Source of the DNA: Pseudomonas brenneri
GTDB lineage: Bacteria > Pseudomonadota > Gammaproteobacteria > Pseudomonadales > Pseudomonadaceae
NCBI RefSeq assembly: GCF_007858285.1
Contig: NZ_VFIL01000011.1
Span: 1 to 64,000, forward strand
Length of the DNA stretch: 64,000 nucleotides
Reading direction: 5' to 3'
The first letter of the stretch is position 1, and each line of letters begins with the position of its first letter. Under the pieces are notes generated by a model that was not told the origin of the DNA, did not search any database, and saw only the letters and a list, made by a program, of their open reading frames with translations. The translations under genes were made by a program, and so were the position numbers. This document shows positions 9,591-17,589 of the stretch, in pieces.

Positions 9591-9597
9591 AACCCTA

Positions 9598-9628
9598 TTG
9601 TAGGTGCCGGCTTGCCGGCCCCTACAAG
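9598..9628. repeat. single REP-like palindrome after the HIT gene
   Basis: Imperfect palindrome TGTAGGTGCCGG-CTTG-CCGGCCCCTACA directly after the HIT stop. It resembles one arm of the REP elements found elsewhere in the window and may also act as a weak terminator. Confidence 0.6.
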
Positions 9629-9702
9629 AAGCATGACCCAGCGCAAACGCACGCCCCTCTCTTGCGGTAAACTGGCCGCCGAGATTTTTTCCGGAGGTCA
9701 GC

Positions 9703-10350
9703 ATGACTACCCAACGTCACTACTCGCCGATTGACCGACTGTTGCTGCAAGCCGACACCGCCATGCGCACACTGCTGCCGTTCAGCGGCCAACCGTATCG
9801 CCCGTCACCTGCCATCGTGCAACCCGAAGCACAAATGAGCGAGACGGATACCCGTCATGTCGCCGGCCTGATGCGTATCAACCATACCGGCGAAGTCTGT
9901 GCCCAGGCGCTGTACCAAGGCCAGGCCCTGACCGCCAAGCTGCCGCAGGTACGCGCAGCCATGGAGCATGCGGCCGAAGAAGAAATCGACCACCTGGCCT
10001 GGTGTGAACAGCGCATCCGTCAGTTGGGCAGCCACCCCAGTGTGCTGAACCCGCTGTTTTATGGTTTGTCGTTTGGTATCGGCGCGGCGGCTGGCTTGAT
10101 CAGCGACAAGGTCAGCCTGGGTTTTGTCGCGGCGACCGAACACCAGGTGTGCAAGCACCTGGATGAGCACCTGGAACAACTGCCGGCCGAGGACGAAAAA
10201 TCCCGGGCGATTCTTGAGCAGATGCGTATCGATGAAGAGCACCACGCAGAAAGCGCGCTGGATGCTGGCGGTTTCCGCTTCCCGGCGCCGGTAAGGTTTG
10301 GCATGAGCCTGATGGCCAAGGTCATGACCAAAAGCACTTACCGCATTTAA
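9703..10350 (+). CDS. coq7: 2-polyprenyl-3-methyl-6-methoxy-1,4-benzoquinone monooxygenase (Coq7/UbiF-type)
   Basis: Di-iron hydroxylase of ubiquinone synthesis, peripheral to the inner membrane. The 215-residue protein has the carboxylate and histidine iron ligands of the Coq7 family: RINHTGEVCAQALY, EEEIDHLAW and a later DEEHHAESA. A strong Shine-Dalgarno GGAGGT precedes the ATG. Between coq7 and the next gene is only a REPIN. In P. aeruginosa, as I recall, speD lies there. Confidence 0.93.
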   Translation: MTTQRHYSPIDRLLLQADTAMRTLLPFSGQPYRPSPAIVQPEAQMSETDTRHVAGLMRINHTGEVCAQALYQGQALTAKLPQVRAAMEHAAEEEIDHLAWCEQRIRQLGSHPSVLNPLFYGLSFGIGAAAGLISDKVSLGFVAATEHQVCKHLDEHLEQLPAEDEKSRAILEQMRIDEEHHAESALDAGGFRFPAPVRFGMSLMAKVMTKSTYRI

Positions 10351-10365
10351 ACCTCACACGAACAT

Positions 10366-10465
10366 TGTAGGAGCGAGCTTGCTCGCGAAAAACTCAAGGA
10401 CACTGCGGGTAGCCTGACTAAACCCGTTATCGTTGGAGTTCTTCGCGAGCAAGCTCGCTCCTACA
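10366..10465. repeat. REPIN (paired inverted REPs)
   Basis: Left arm TGTAGGAGCGAGCTTGCTCG and its inverted copy at the right end (10442-10465) flank about 52 bp. This is the REP doublet architecture seen in P. fluorescens. It lies between convergent coq7 and the OsmC-like gene. Confidence 0.9.
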
Positions 10466-10470
10466 GAAGG

Positions 10471-10893
10471 TCAACCCAACTCAATGATCTCGTAATCATG
10501 AGTAATGGCCACACCGGCCGCGCCAAGCATGATCGAGGCCGAGCAGTACTTCTCCGCCGACAGTTCGATGGCCCGCTTGACCTGCGCTTCCTTCAGCGCA
10601 CGCCCCTTGACCACAAAATGCATATGGATCTTGGTAAACACCTTTGGATCTTCAGTGGCGCGTTCGGCCTCCAGAAAGGCTTCGCAGCTTTCCACCGCCT
10701 GGCGCGACTTCTTCAGGATGCTGACCACATCGAAGTTGCTGCAACCACCCACGCCGAGCAGGAGCATTTCCATAGGCCGTACACCCAGATTGCGGCCACC
10801 GGCTTCCGGCGGGCCATCCATGACCACCACATGGCCACTACCCGATTCACCGAGGAACATGGCTTCGCCCGCCCATTGGATGCGTGCCTTCAT
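10471..10893 (-). CDS. OsmC family protein
   Basis: A 140-residue OsmC/Ohr-fold protein, a family of thiol peroxidases. Two conserved cysteines are present: one in GVGGCSNFDVV near residue 51 and one in EKYCSAS near residue 116. It has the usual small size of the YhfA-like subgroup. The start MKARIQW fits the fold; a start 18 codons upstream is possible but unlike the family. It is divergent from vfr, the same arrangement as in other Pseudomonas. Confidence 0.85.
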   Translation of the reverse strand: MKARIQWAGEAMFLGESGSGHVVVMDGPPEAGGRNLGVRPMEMLLLGVGGCSNFDVVSILKKSRQAVESCEAFLEAERATEDPKVFTKIHMHFVVKGRALKEAQVKRAIELSAEKYCSASIMLGAAGVAITHDYEIIELG

Positions 10894-11127
10894 CGCCCAG
10901 ACTCCACTGCTAAAAAAGGGGCGCCAGCTTATCACAGCCCCCCGCAAGCGCAGTGTTCTGCCGGAATACGATCAACAGCAGGCCCTGATAGATAAATTCC
11001 CTGATCGAGTCAGAATGTGTCTGTTAAGCTGGCGCCAAATCAATGGCGCATTGCCATCCACTGGATGGACCTCGCTCGATAAAAAAACAAGTCCAACCAC
11101 ACCGTGCAGTCTTTTCGGGATACAACC

Positions 11128-11775
11128 ATGGTTGCTATTACCCCCCTCACACCCAAGATCAAGAACCTCGACAAGTTGCTGACTCATTGTCAGCGGCGTC
11201 GCTATCCGGCGAAACAGAACATCATCTGCGCCGGGGAACGCTCGGAAACCCTGTTCTTCATTATCAAAGGCTCGGTCACGATCCTGATCGAGGATGAAGA
11301 TGGCCGCGAAATGATCATCGCCTACCTCAATACCGGTGACTTTTTCGGAGAGCTGGGGCTGTTTGAGCAGGCCGGGAAAGAACAAGAACGCAGCGCTTGG
11401 GTGAGAGCCAAGATAGAGTGTGAGGTCGCGGAAATCAGCTACGCAAAATTTCGCGAACTGGCCCAACAAGATCCAGACATCCTCTATGCCCTGAGCGGTC
11501 AGATTGCCCAGCGCTTGCGCAACACCACGCGCAAAGTCGGCGACCTGGCGTTCTTCGACGTCACCGGGCGCGTCGCCCGCTGCCTACTGGAACTGTGCAA
11601 GCAACCGGATGCCATGACCCATCCTGACGGCATGCAGATCAAGGTTACGCGCCAGGAAATCGGGCGCATCGTCGGTTGCTCGCGGGAGATGGTCGGTCGA
11701 GTGCTCAAGGATCTGGAAGAGCGCAACCTGGTTCACGTCAAAGGCAAGACGATGGTGGTGTTCGGCACTCGCTAA
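11128..11775 (+). CDS. vfr: cAMP-binding global regulator Vfr (CRP family)
   Basis: Transcription factor of the CRP/FNR family that controls virulence and catabolic genes in Pseudomonas. The 215-residue protein has the cyclic-nucleotide domain (about 20-115, with GDFFGELGLF and ERSAWVRA) and a C-terminal helix-turn-helix ITRQEIGRIVGCSREMVGRV-like recognition region around residue 170-192. The start MVAIT matches known Vfr. It is divergent from the OsmC gene and ends with a 4-bp overlap into the convergent ligase-like gene. Confidence 0.95.
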   Translation: MVAITPLTPKIKNLDKLLTHCQRRRYPAKQNIICAGERSETLFFIIKGSVTILIEDEDGREMIIAYLNTGDFFGELGLFEQAGKEQERSAWVRAKIECEVAEISYAKFRELAQQDPDILYALSGQIAQRLRNTTRKVGDLAFFDVTGRVARCLLELCKQPDAMTHPDGMQIKVTRQEIGRIVGCSREMVGRVLKDLEERNLVHVKGKTMVVFGTR

Positions 11776-12467
11776 GGCGCAAAGACCTGCGCCAGCATCT
11801 GCCGGTATAAACCGTCGAGGCGGCTGATCGCATCTGGCGCAGCAAAGGCTTCATGCAGGGCGATATGACTGTCGGCCCGAACCCGTTGCTCCAGGCCGCA
11901 CGCCTGGTTAAAGCGATTGACCGCAGCAATCAGCTCCTCGCGATGGTTATCCAGCAACAGTGCGCCATGCACCAGGCCCACCGGGCGCCCACCACTCTGG
12001 CGCCAGCGCTGGGCGGTGCCGACCATCTTGCGTCCGTCGAGGTTGACGTTATAGCGGCCATCGCAAAAGGCGCCGTCGATTTCACCCACAGAGGCATCGC
12101 CCCCCAACTCGGTCAGCAAATCGCAGATGGGCTGACACAGACGCAAGTATCCGGTTTCAATCCGACCCTGGTCGCTCTCACTGCGCGGCGGGGCGTAGAC
12201 CAGAGCGATATTGACCGTGGCGCTCGATTGCGGCACCGGTTCACCACCGGTTTCCCGTAGCAACACCGGCCAACCGTGGTCTGCCGACACTTGGCTCGCC
12301 GCTTCAAACGCGGGCAAGCGGCTCAGGCGGCGAGGCATCACCAATGCCTGGTCGCTGGGCTGCCAGAACAGCAGGCCGAAGGATTGCTCACCCGCACAGA
12401 CGGCAGCCAGTAAGTCCTGCTCGGCGGCAAGGCCTGCTTCAACGGTCATCGCTACGGGCTGGATCAT
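11772..12467 (-). CDS. lipoate--protein ligase A family protein (BPL/LplA catalytic domain)
   Basis: A 231-residue member of the biotin/lipoate protein ligase superfamily. The N-terminal EAGLAAEQDLLAAV, the RETGGEPVPQSSATVN segment and the later MVGTAQRW and HGALLL motifs correspond to the LplA fold, which transfers or attaches lipoyl groups. Whether it is a true ligase is not clear: the usual RRxSGGG signature is replaced by RETGGEP. The ATG at 12467 follows AGAGGTAG. Its stop overlaps the vfr stop by 4 bp. Confidence 0.7.
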   Translation of the reverse strand: MIQPVAMTVEAGLAAEQDLLAAVCAGEQSFGLLFWQPSDQALVMPRRLSRLPAFEAASQVSADHGWPVLLRETGGEPVPQSSATVNIALVYAPPRSESDQGRIETGYLRLCQPICDLLTELGGDASVGEIDGAFCDGRYNVNLDGRKMVGTAQRWRQSGGRPVGLVHGALLLDNHREELIAAVNRFNQACGLEQRVRADSHIALHEAFAAPDAISRLDGLYRQMLAQVFAP

Positions 12468-12503
12468 CGGGCATCTACCTCTCTGAATAAACACAAAAGC
12501 AAA

Positions 12504-12608
12504 TGTGGGAGCTGGCTTGCCTGCGATAGCGGACTTTCAGTCAACACATTGGCGACTGATACATCGCTATCGCAGGCAAGCCAGCTCCCACACAAGCCAG
12601 CTCCCACA
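12504..12608. repeat. REPIN with an extra partial arm
   Basis: TGTGGGAGCTGGCTTGCCTG and its inverted copy (12569-12592) form the doublet. It is followed at once by a repeated 16-nt piece (CAAGCCAGCTCCCACA), an extra half arm. It lies between the ligase-like gene and trpC. Confidence 0.9.
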
Positions 12609-12624
12609 GTGACCGCGTTTCAAA

Positions 12625-13461
12625 TCAATCCAGCGTCGAACCGCTGACCGGCAGGCCACGCTCCGGGAAAAACAGGCGCTGCAACTCAGCGCCTGGATTC
12701 TCCGCACGCATGAAGGTCTCGCCGACCAGGAACGAGTAGACGTCGCTGATTTCCATCAACTCCACATCCGCACGATTGACGATCCCGCTCTCGGTAATCA
12801 CCAGTCGGTCGCGGGGAATGCGCGGCAGCAAGTCCAAGGTGGTTTCCAGGTTGACTTCAAAGGTGTGCAGATTGCGGTTGTTGACCCCAACCAGCCGTGT
12901 ATCGAGGGTTTTCAGCGCTCGCTCCAGCTCGTCACCGTCGTGGACTTCGACCAGCACATCCAGGCCCACCCCTTTGGCAACTGCCGCCAGCTCGGCCATC
13001 TGTACGTCGTCCAGCGCCGAAACGATCAGCAGCACACAATCCGCGCCCAATGCCCGGGCTTCGACGATCTGGTACGGATCGATCATGAAGTCCTTGCGGA
13101 TCACCGGCAACTTGCACGCAGCGCGGGCTTGTTGCAGGTAAGCGTCGGAGCCCTGGAAATAGTCGATGTCAGTCAGCACCGAAAGACAGGTCGCGCCGCC
13201 CTTCTCGTAACTGGCAGCAATCTCTGCCGGTACGAAGTGCTCGCGGATCACACCTTTGCTCGGCGAGGCCTTTTTGATCTCTGCGATCACCGCTGGCTGC
13301 TTGAGCTTGGCCTGGGTAATCAGCGCATTGGCAAAGCCACGCGGCGCATCGGCGCTTTTAGCCAGGCCTTCCAGCTCGGCCTGGCTCACACGGGCGCGGC
13401 GCTCGGCCACCTCCTCAACTTTGCGCGCGAGGATGTTTTCCAGGACTGTTGGCACGCTCAT
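12625..13461 (-). CDS. trpC: indole-3-glycerol phosphate synthase
   Basis: TIM-barrel enzyme that closes the indole ring in tryptophan synthesis. The 278-residue protein has KKASPSKGVI near residue 65, the strand motif IRKDFM and the GVNNRNLHTF signature; it is monofunctional (no PRAI part). It is the last gene of trpG-trpD-trpC and overlaps trpD by 4 bp, which suggests coupled translation. Downstream is a REPIN. Confidence 0.96.
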   Translation of the reverse strand: MSVPTVLENILARKVEEVAERRARVSQAELEGLAKSADAPRGFANALITQAKLKQPAVIAEIKKASPSKGVIREHFVPAEIAASYEKGGATCLSVLTDIDYFQGSDAYLQQARAACKLPVIRKDFMIDPYQIVEARALGADCVLLIVSALDDVQMAELAAVAKGVGLDVLVEVHDGDELERALKTLDTRLVGVNNRNLHTFEVNLETTLDLLPRIPRDRLVITESGIVNRADVELMEISDVYSFLVGETFMRAENPGAELQRLFFPERGLPVSGSTLD

Positions 13462-14507
13462 CCTTCATTCTCCATCTTGAATACGGCCGTGAATGCTCCC
13501 AGCTCTTCGAGTTTTTCGCGAGCCAGACCCGTATGCAGCGCATCGTGGGCCAAAGCGACACCTTCTGTAAGACTATAGGCGTGATCGGCTGCGTAAAGTG
13601 CCGCGCCAGCATTCAGAACAATCATCTCAGCCGCTTTCTGACCGTTTTCGGTCTTGCGACGCCCCAAGGCATCGCGAATCAATTCCAGGGAAGCCGCCGG
13701 GCTTTCCACCGCCAGGCCATGCAGGCTCTGGCTCTTCATGCCAAGGTCTTCTGGTTCGACCCAATACTCAGTGACCTCGCCGTTCTTCAGCTCCGCCACA
13801 AAGGTCGGGGCCGCCAGGCTGAATTCGTCCAGGCCATCCTTGGAATGCACCACCAGCACATGCTTGCTGCCCAGGCGTTGCAGGACTTCGGCCAATGGCC
13901 GGCACAGCGCCTGGCTGAACACGCCCACTACCTGATGTTTCACACCGGCCGGATTCGTAAGCGGGCCAAGCATGTTGAACAGGGTACGCAGGCCCAGGTC
14001 CTTGCGCGGACCAGCGGCGTGCTTCATCGCCCCATGGTGGGACTGGGCAAACATAAAGCCGATGCCGACGTTATCAATGCAGCGCGCCACCTGGACCGGG
14101 GTCAGGTTCAGGTAGATCCCAGCCGCTTCCAGCAGGTCGGCACTGCCGCTCTTGCCCGACACGGCGCGGTTGCCGTGCTTGGCTACGGTACAACCGGCCG
14201 CCGCCACTACAAAGGAAGACGCCGTCGACACGTTGAAGATGTTCGCACCATCGCCACCGGTGCCAACCACATCGACTACGCCATCGAGGGTCTTGAGTTC
14301 GACCTTGTCCGCCAACTCGCGCATCACCGAGACGGCGCCGACGATTTCGTCGATGCTCTCGCTTTTCATGCGCATGGCCATCATAAAGGCGCCAATCTGC
14401 GCATCGGTGCATTGACCGGTCATGATTTCGCGCATGACATCGCTCATTTCAGCGGTGCTCAGGTCCAGATGGCCGACGATACGGCTCAGGGCAGTCTTGA
14501 TATCCAT
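13458..14507 (-). CDS. trpD: anthranilate phosphoribosyltransferase
   Basis: Transfers the phosphoribosyl group to anthranilate in tryptophan synthesis. The 349-residue protein carries the PRPP-binding signature VGTGGDGANIFNVST near residue 80 and the later KHGNRAVSGKSGSAD. It is the middle gene of trpGDC, 9 bp after trpG. Confidence 0.97.
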   Translation of the reverse strand: MDIKTALSRIVGHLDLSTAEMSDVMREIMTGQCTDAQIGAFMMAMRMKSESIDEIVGAVSVMRELADKVELKTLDGVVDVVGTGGDGANIFNVSTASSFVVAAAGCTVAKHGNRAVSGKSGSADLLEAAGIYLNLTPVQVARCIDNVGIGFMFAQSHHGAMKHAAGPRKDLGLRTLFNMLGPLTNPAGVKHQVVGVFSQALCRPLAEVLQRLGSKHVLVVHSKDGLDEFSLAAPTFVAELKNGEVTEYWVEPEDLGMKSQSLHGLAVESPAASLELIRDALGRRKTENGQKAAEMIVLNAGAALYAADHAYSLTEGVALAHDALHTGLAREKLEELGAFTAVFKMENEG

Positions 14508-14516
14508 GGAAAGTCC

Positions 14517-15110
14517 TTAGCGCGTGCCGCCGCTCTGCTTGAGAAAGTTGGCGAACAGCTCGTAGCCCTGCTCGGTCAGAATCGATTCAGGGTGAAATTG
14601 CACCCCTTCGACATTCAGTGTCTTGTGCCGCAGGCCCATGATCTCATCGACCGAGCCATCTTCCAGTTGGGTCCAGGCCGTCAGTTCCAGGCACTCGGGC
14701 AAGGTTTCGCGCTTGACCACCAGCGAGTGGTAGCGGGTCACCGTCACCGGCAGGTTCAGGCCCTGGAACACACCCTGGTCATGATGGAACACCGGGCTGG
14801 TCTTGCCGTGCATCACCTGGCGGGCACGCACTACATCGCCACCAAACGCCTGGCCGATCGACTGGTGTCCCAGGCAAACCCCGAGAATCGGCAGCTTGCC
14901 GGCGAAATACTTGATCGCTTCAAGGGAAATACCCGCTTCGGTCGGCGTGCACGGCCCGGGCGAAACGACGATGCGCTCCGGGTTCAAGGCAGCGATCTGT
15001 GCCACGGTCATTTCATCGTTGCGCACCACCTTGACCTCGGCACCCAGCTCGCCCAGGTATTGCACAACGTTGTAGGTAAAGGAGTCGTAGTTATCAATCA
15101 TCAGCAACAT
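14517..15110 (-). CDS. trpG: anthranilate synthase component II (glutamine amidotransferase)
   Basis: Class I glutamine amidotransferase that supplies ammonia to TrpE and probably also to PabB. The 197-residue protein has the catalytic Cys in GVCLGHQSIGQ near residue 79 and the His-Glu pair in VQFHPESI near residue 172. It is the first gene of trpGDC and is separated from trpE by estP, the split trp arrangement of pseudomonads. A Trp-rich leader peptide lies upstream. Confidence 0.95.
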   Translation of the reverse strand: MLLMIDNYDSFTYNVVQYLGELGAEVKVVRNDEMTVAQIAALNPERIVVSPGPCTPTEAGISLEAIKYFAGKLPILGVCLGHQSIGQAFGGDVVRARQVMHGKTSPVFHHDQGVFQGLNLPVTVTRYHSLVVKRETLPECLELTAWTQLEDGSVDEIMGLRHKTLNVEGVQFHPESILTEQGYELFANFLKQSGGTR

Positions 15111-15276
15111 GTGGGTTCAAACCTCTTGAATTCACTGATTTCGAGTGACCGCCTTCCAAGAGAGTGACCCGCTGCCAGACGCACGTTCCGGTTGCCAGGG
15201 TCAGCCGGCAAGGGGCGTCAAACAAAGGGTGAAGAAGGCAAATCGGTACAGGTCCGGCCGGGCCGGCAGAGAAAAT

Positions 15277-15363
15277 TCAGGCGCGCCAACGCCAACGGGC
15301 GTGTGCCTTGACTACGTGCATCAAGAGTTTGCTGATGATCAACACGGGGAGGGTCTCATTCAT
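15277..15363 (-). CDS. trpGDC leader peptide (TrpL-like), 28 aa
   Basis: Small frame starting ATGAATGAG and ending in the residues ARWRWRA before TGA, so it has two Trp codons near its end. The last 20 codons match, in frame and at about three bases in four, the end of gph upstream of trpE. Conservation at the peptide level (KLLMHVVKAHARWRWRA against KLWMKVIKALARWRWRA) supports translation. It would serve attenuation control of trpGDC, which is reported for P. putida. The exact start is uncertain: there is no clear Shine-Dalgarno and a downstream GTG is possible. A textbook terminator is not obvious in the following 165 bp. Confidence 0.65.
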   Translation of the reverse strand: MNETLPVLIISKLLMHVVKAHARWRWRA

Positions 15364-15373
15364 ACGTTCAAAC

Positions 15374-15402
15374 ACAGTAACGTAGCCTCGCCAGCGGTGC
15401 AA
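15374..15402 (-). promoter_or_regulatory. candidate promoter for trpGDC leader
   Basis: On the minus strand there is a -35 TTGCAC (15397-15402), a 17-bp spacer and a -10 TACTGT (15374-15379). Transcription would start only a few bases before the leader ATG, so either the leader mRNA has a very short 5' end or the peptide starts further in. Confidence 0.4.
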
Positions 15403-15439
15403 TATGGAGTAGCAAATACGGGGGCCATGACAAAGGGTT

Positions 15440-15466
15440 TGTAAGAAAATAACGATTTTCCTTACA
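15440..15466. promoter_or_regulatory. inverted repeat upstream of estP, possible operator
   Basis: TGTAAGAAAAT and ATTTTCCTTACA form a near-perfect inverted repeat with one bulged base. It is AT-rich against a GC-rich background, about 65 bp before the estP start. No binding protein is assigned. Confidence 0.4.
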
Positions 15467-15530
15467 GAGAACTCCCACTACATTGCTAGTGTTTCACTTC
15501 CGATACAAAAATAATCACATGGAATTTCGT

Positions 15531-17453
15531 ATGCTCAGACCCTCTTTTGTCGCGCCCCTTGCCGGCTGCCTCTTGGCACTGGCCTGCACGCAAGCGTTTG
15601 CAGCACCTTCACCGTATTCAACCATGGTCGTTTTTGGCGATAGCCTGGCGGACGCAGGCCAGTTTCCCGATGGGTTGTCCGGCGCCACCCTGCGTTTTAC
15701 CAACCGTACCGGCCCTACATTCCAGGGCGACTATGGCCAGGTTTCATCGACCCTATTGGGCTCGAAACTGGGCGTCGCGGCAAACGACCTGAATGCCTCC
15801 ACCTCACCGGTTCGCGCGGCGCAAGGCTTGCCTGACGGCAACAACTGGGCGGTCGGCGGCTACCGTACCGACAACATCCTGGACTCCATCACCTCGGTAT
15901 CCAACACGGCGATCCCACCTGGCAATGCGGGTGCTGGCACTGTTTTGCGCAGTCGCCAGGGCTATCTGCCGGCTAACGGCGGGCGCGCCGACCCCAACGC
16001 CCTGTATTTTCTGTCCGGTGGCGGCAATGACTTCCTGCAACAGCGCATCGGTAGCCCGGGCGACGCCGTTGCTGCCGGCGGGCGCCTGGCCGACAGTGCC
16101 CAGGCCCTGCAACAAGCGGGCGCACGCTACATCATGGTGTGGATGCTGCCTGACCTGGGCCTGACACCCGCCATCAACGGCACACCGCAGCAGGCAGCGA
16201 CGTCCGCCCTGAGTAATATTTTCAACCAGGCATTGGTACAACGCCTGTCGCAGATCGATGCGCAGATAATCCCGTTGAATATCCCACTGCTGTTGCAGGA
16301 ATCCTTCGCCGACCCGGGCCGATTTGGCCTGGCGACCGGGCAGAACCTTACCGGCACCTGCTTCAGTGGCAACAGTTGCACCGCCAACCCGGTCTACGGC
16401 ATCGGCGGCACCAACCCGGATCCGACCAAGCTGATCTACAACGACTCGGTCCACCCCACCGTCGCAGGGCAACGCTTGATCGCCGACTACGCCTATTCGC
16501 TGCTCGCCGCCCCCTGGGAGCTGACCTTGCTGCCGGAGATGGCCCAAGGCACGCTGCGTGCCCATCAGGATGAACTGCGCAACCAATGGCAGGCTGACAA
16601 CGGCAACTGGCAGGCTGTCGGACAGTGGCGGGCGATTGTCGCCGGCGGTGGCCAGCGTCTGGACTTTGATGGTCAAGACAGCTCGGTCAGTGGTGACGGT
16701 AGCGGCTACAACCTGAATGTCGGCACCAGCTATCGACTCGACGAGAGTTGGCGCGTAGGCGTTGCGGCGGGGTTGTATCGCCAGACCCTAGAAGCCGGCG
16801 CCAGCGACTCAGACTACAAGCTCAACAGCTACATGGGCAGCGCATTCGCGCAGTATCAGAACAATCACTGGTGGGCCGATGCCACATTGACCGGCGGCCG
16901 GCTGGACTTCGACAGCCTCAAGCGCAAGTTCGCCCTGGGCGTCAGCGAAGGCTCCGAAAAAGGCGACACCGATGGCTGGCTCTGGGCCTTGAGCGGCCGC
17001 GTGGGCTATGACATTGCCGGGGTCGGCAGCGATTGGCACCTGTCCCCGTTCATCAGCGCCGACTATGCGCGGGTCGAAGTTGATGGCTACTCGGAAAAAG
17101 GCAGCCGCTCCACCGCGCTGACGTTTGATGACCAGCAACGCGACTCCAGGCGCCTGGGTGTTGGCCTGCAAGGCAGCTACCGGATCACCCCGCAAACCCA
17201 GGTGTTTGGCGAAGTGGCTCACGAGCATGAGTTTGAAAATGACACCCAGAAGGTCAACATTTCGCTCAACAGCGTGCAGGGGATCGACTTCAAGCTGGAC
17301 GGCTACACCCCTCGCAGCAACTCGGAGCGCTTGAGCCTCGGGGTCAGCCACAAGTTGACCCAGGATCTGGCGTTGCGGGCCGGCTATAACGTGAGGAAGG
17401 ATGACAGCCTGACCCAGCAAGGGGTCAGTGTCGGGGTGAGCCTGGATTTCTAA
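15531..17453 (+). CDS. estP: GDSL autotransporter esterase (EstP/EstA)
   Basis: Outer-membrane-anchored esterase. The 640-residue protein has a signal peptide ending near ACTQAFA, then a GDSL hydrolase domain with the catalytic Ser in VFGDSLADAG, the GGGNDF block and the catalytic Asp/His in NDSVHPT. A C-terminal autotransporter beta-barrel (about 350-640) ends in the aromatic residue of SLDF. An alternative start lies 4 codons upstream; neither has a strong ribosome site. It sits between trpE and trpG, the place of the same gene in P. putida. Confidence 0.92.
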   Translation: MLRPSFVAPLAGCLLALACTQAFAAPSPYSTMVVFGDSLADAGQFPDGLSGATLRFTNRTGPTFQGDYGQVSSTLLGSKLGVAANDLNASTSPVRAAQGLPDGNNWAVGGYRTDNILDSITSVSNTAIPPGNAGAGTVLRSRQGYLPANGGRADPNALYFLSGGGNDFLQQRIGSPGDAVAAGGRLADSAQALQQAGARYIMVWMLPDLGLTPAINGTPQQAATSALSNIFNQALVQRLSQIDAQIIPLNIPLLLQESFADPGRFGLATGQNLTGTCFSGNSCTANPVYGIGGTNPDPTKLIYNDSVHPTVAGQRLIADYAYSLLAAPWELTLLPEMAQGTLRAHQDELRNQWQADNGNWQAVGQWRAIVAGGGQRLDFDGQDSSVSGDGSGYNLNVGTSYRLDESWRVGVAAGLYRQTLEAGASDSDYKLNSYMGSAFAQYQNNHWWADATLTGGRLDFDSLKRKFALGVSEGSEKGDTDGWLWALSGRVGYDIAGVGSDWHLSPFISADYARVEVDGYSEKGSRSTALTFDDQQRDSRRLGVGLQGSYRITPQTQVFGEVAHEHEFENDTQKVNISLNSVQGIDFKLDGYTPRSNSERLSLGVSHKLTQDLALRAGYNVRKDDSLTQQGVSVGVSLDF

Positions 17454-17481
17454 TGCAGTCGTAAGCCCAACAAAAAACCAA

Positions 17482-17570
17482 TGTGGGAGCGCGGTGGATC
17501 AGTCAATACATGTACCGACTGATCCACCGCATTCGCGAGCAAGCCCGCTCCCACATAAGCTCGCTCCACA
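17482..17570. repeat. rearranged REPIN
   Basis: The left end TGTGGGAGC runs directly into an inverted repeat GCGGTGGATCAGT / ACTGATCCACCGC. Only the right side then keeps a full REP arm (TTCGCGAGCAAGCCCGCTCCCACA), followed by a further partial arm AGCTCGCTCCACA. It lies between the convergent genes estP and trpE. Confidence 0.8.
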
Positions 17571-17589
17571 GTTGGATCTGGATCGGCCG

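Larger units (their letters stand above)
15111..15530. other. trpG-estP divergent intergenic region
   Basis: About 420 bp between the divergent genes. It holds, from left to right, a GC-rich stem (15252-15266 region), a leader ORF for trpGDC (15277-15363), a candidate minus-strand promoter (15374-15402) and an inverted repeat in front of estP (15440-15466). Longer open frames here show no family resemblance. Confidence 0.6.

Noticed and set aside
10986..11127. A Vfr/CRP site upstream of vfr
   Set aside because: Only a half match (TGTG) is visible, with no symmetric partner, so autoregulation cannot be supported from sequence.
13449..15167. A 572-codon plus-strand frame over trpD and trpG
   Set aside because: It is the antisense shadow of two certain genes.
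15145..15444. A 99-codon plus-strand frame in the trpG-estP gap
   Set aside because: No ribosome site or motif, and the opposite strand shows the conserved leader peptide and promoter instead.
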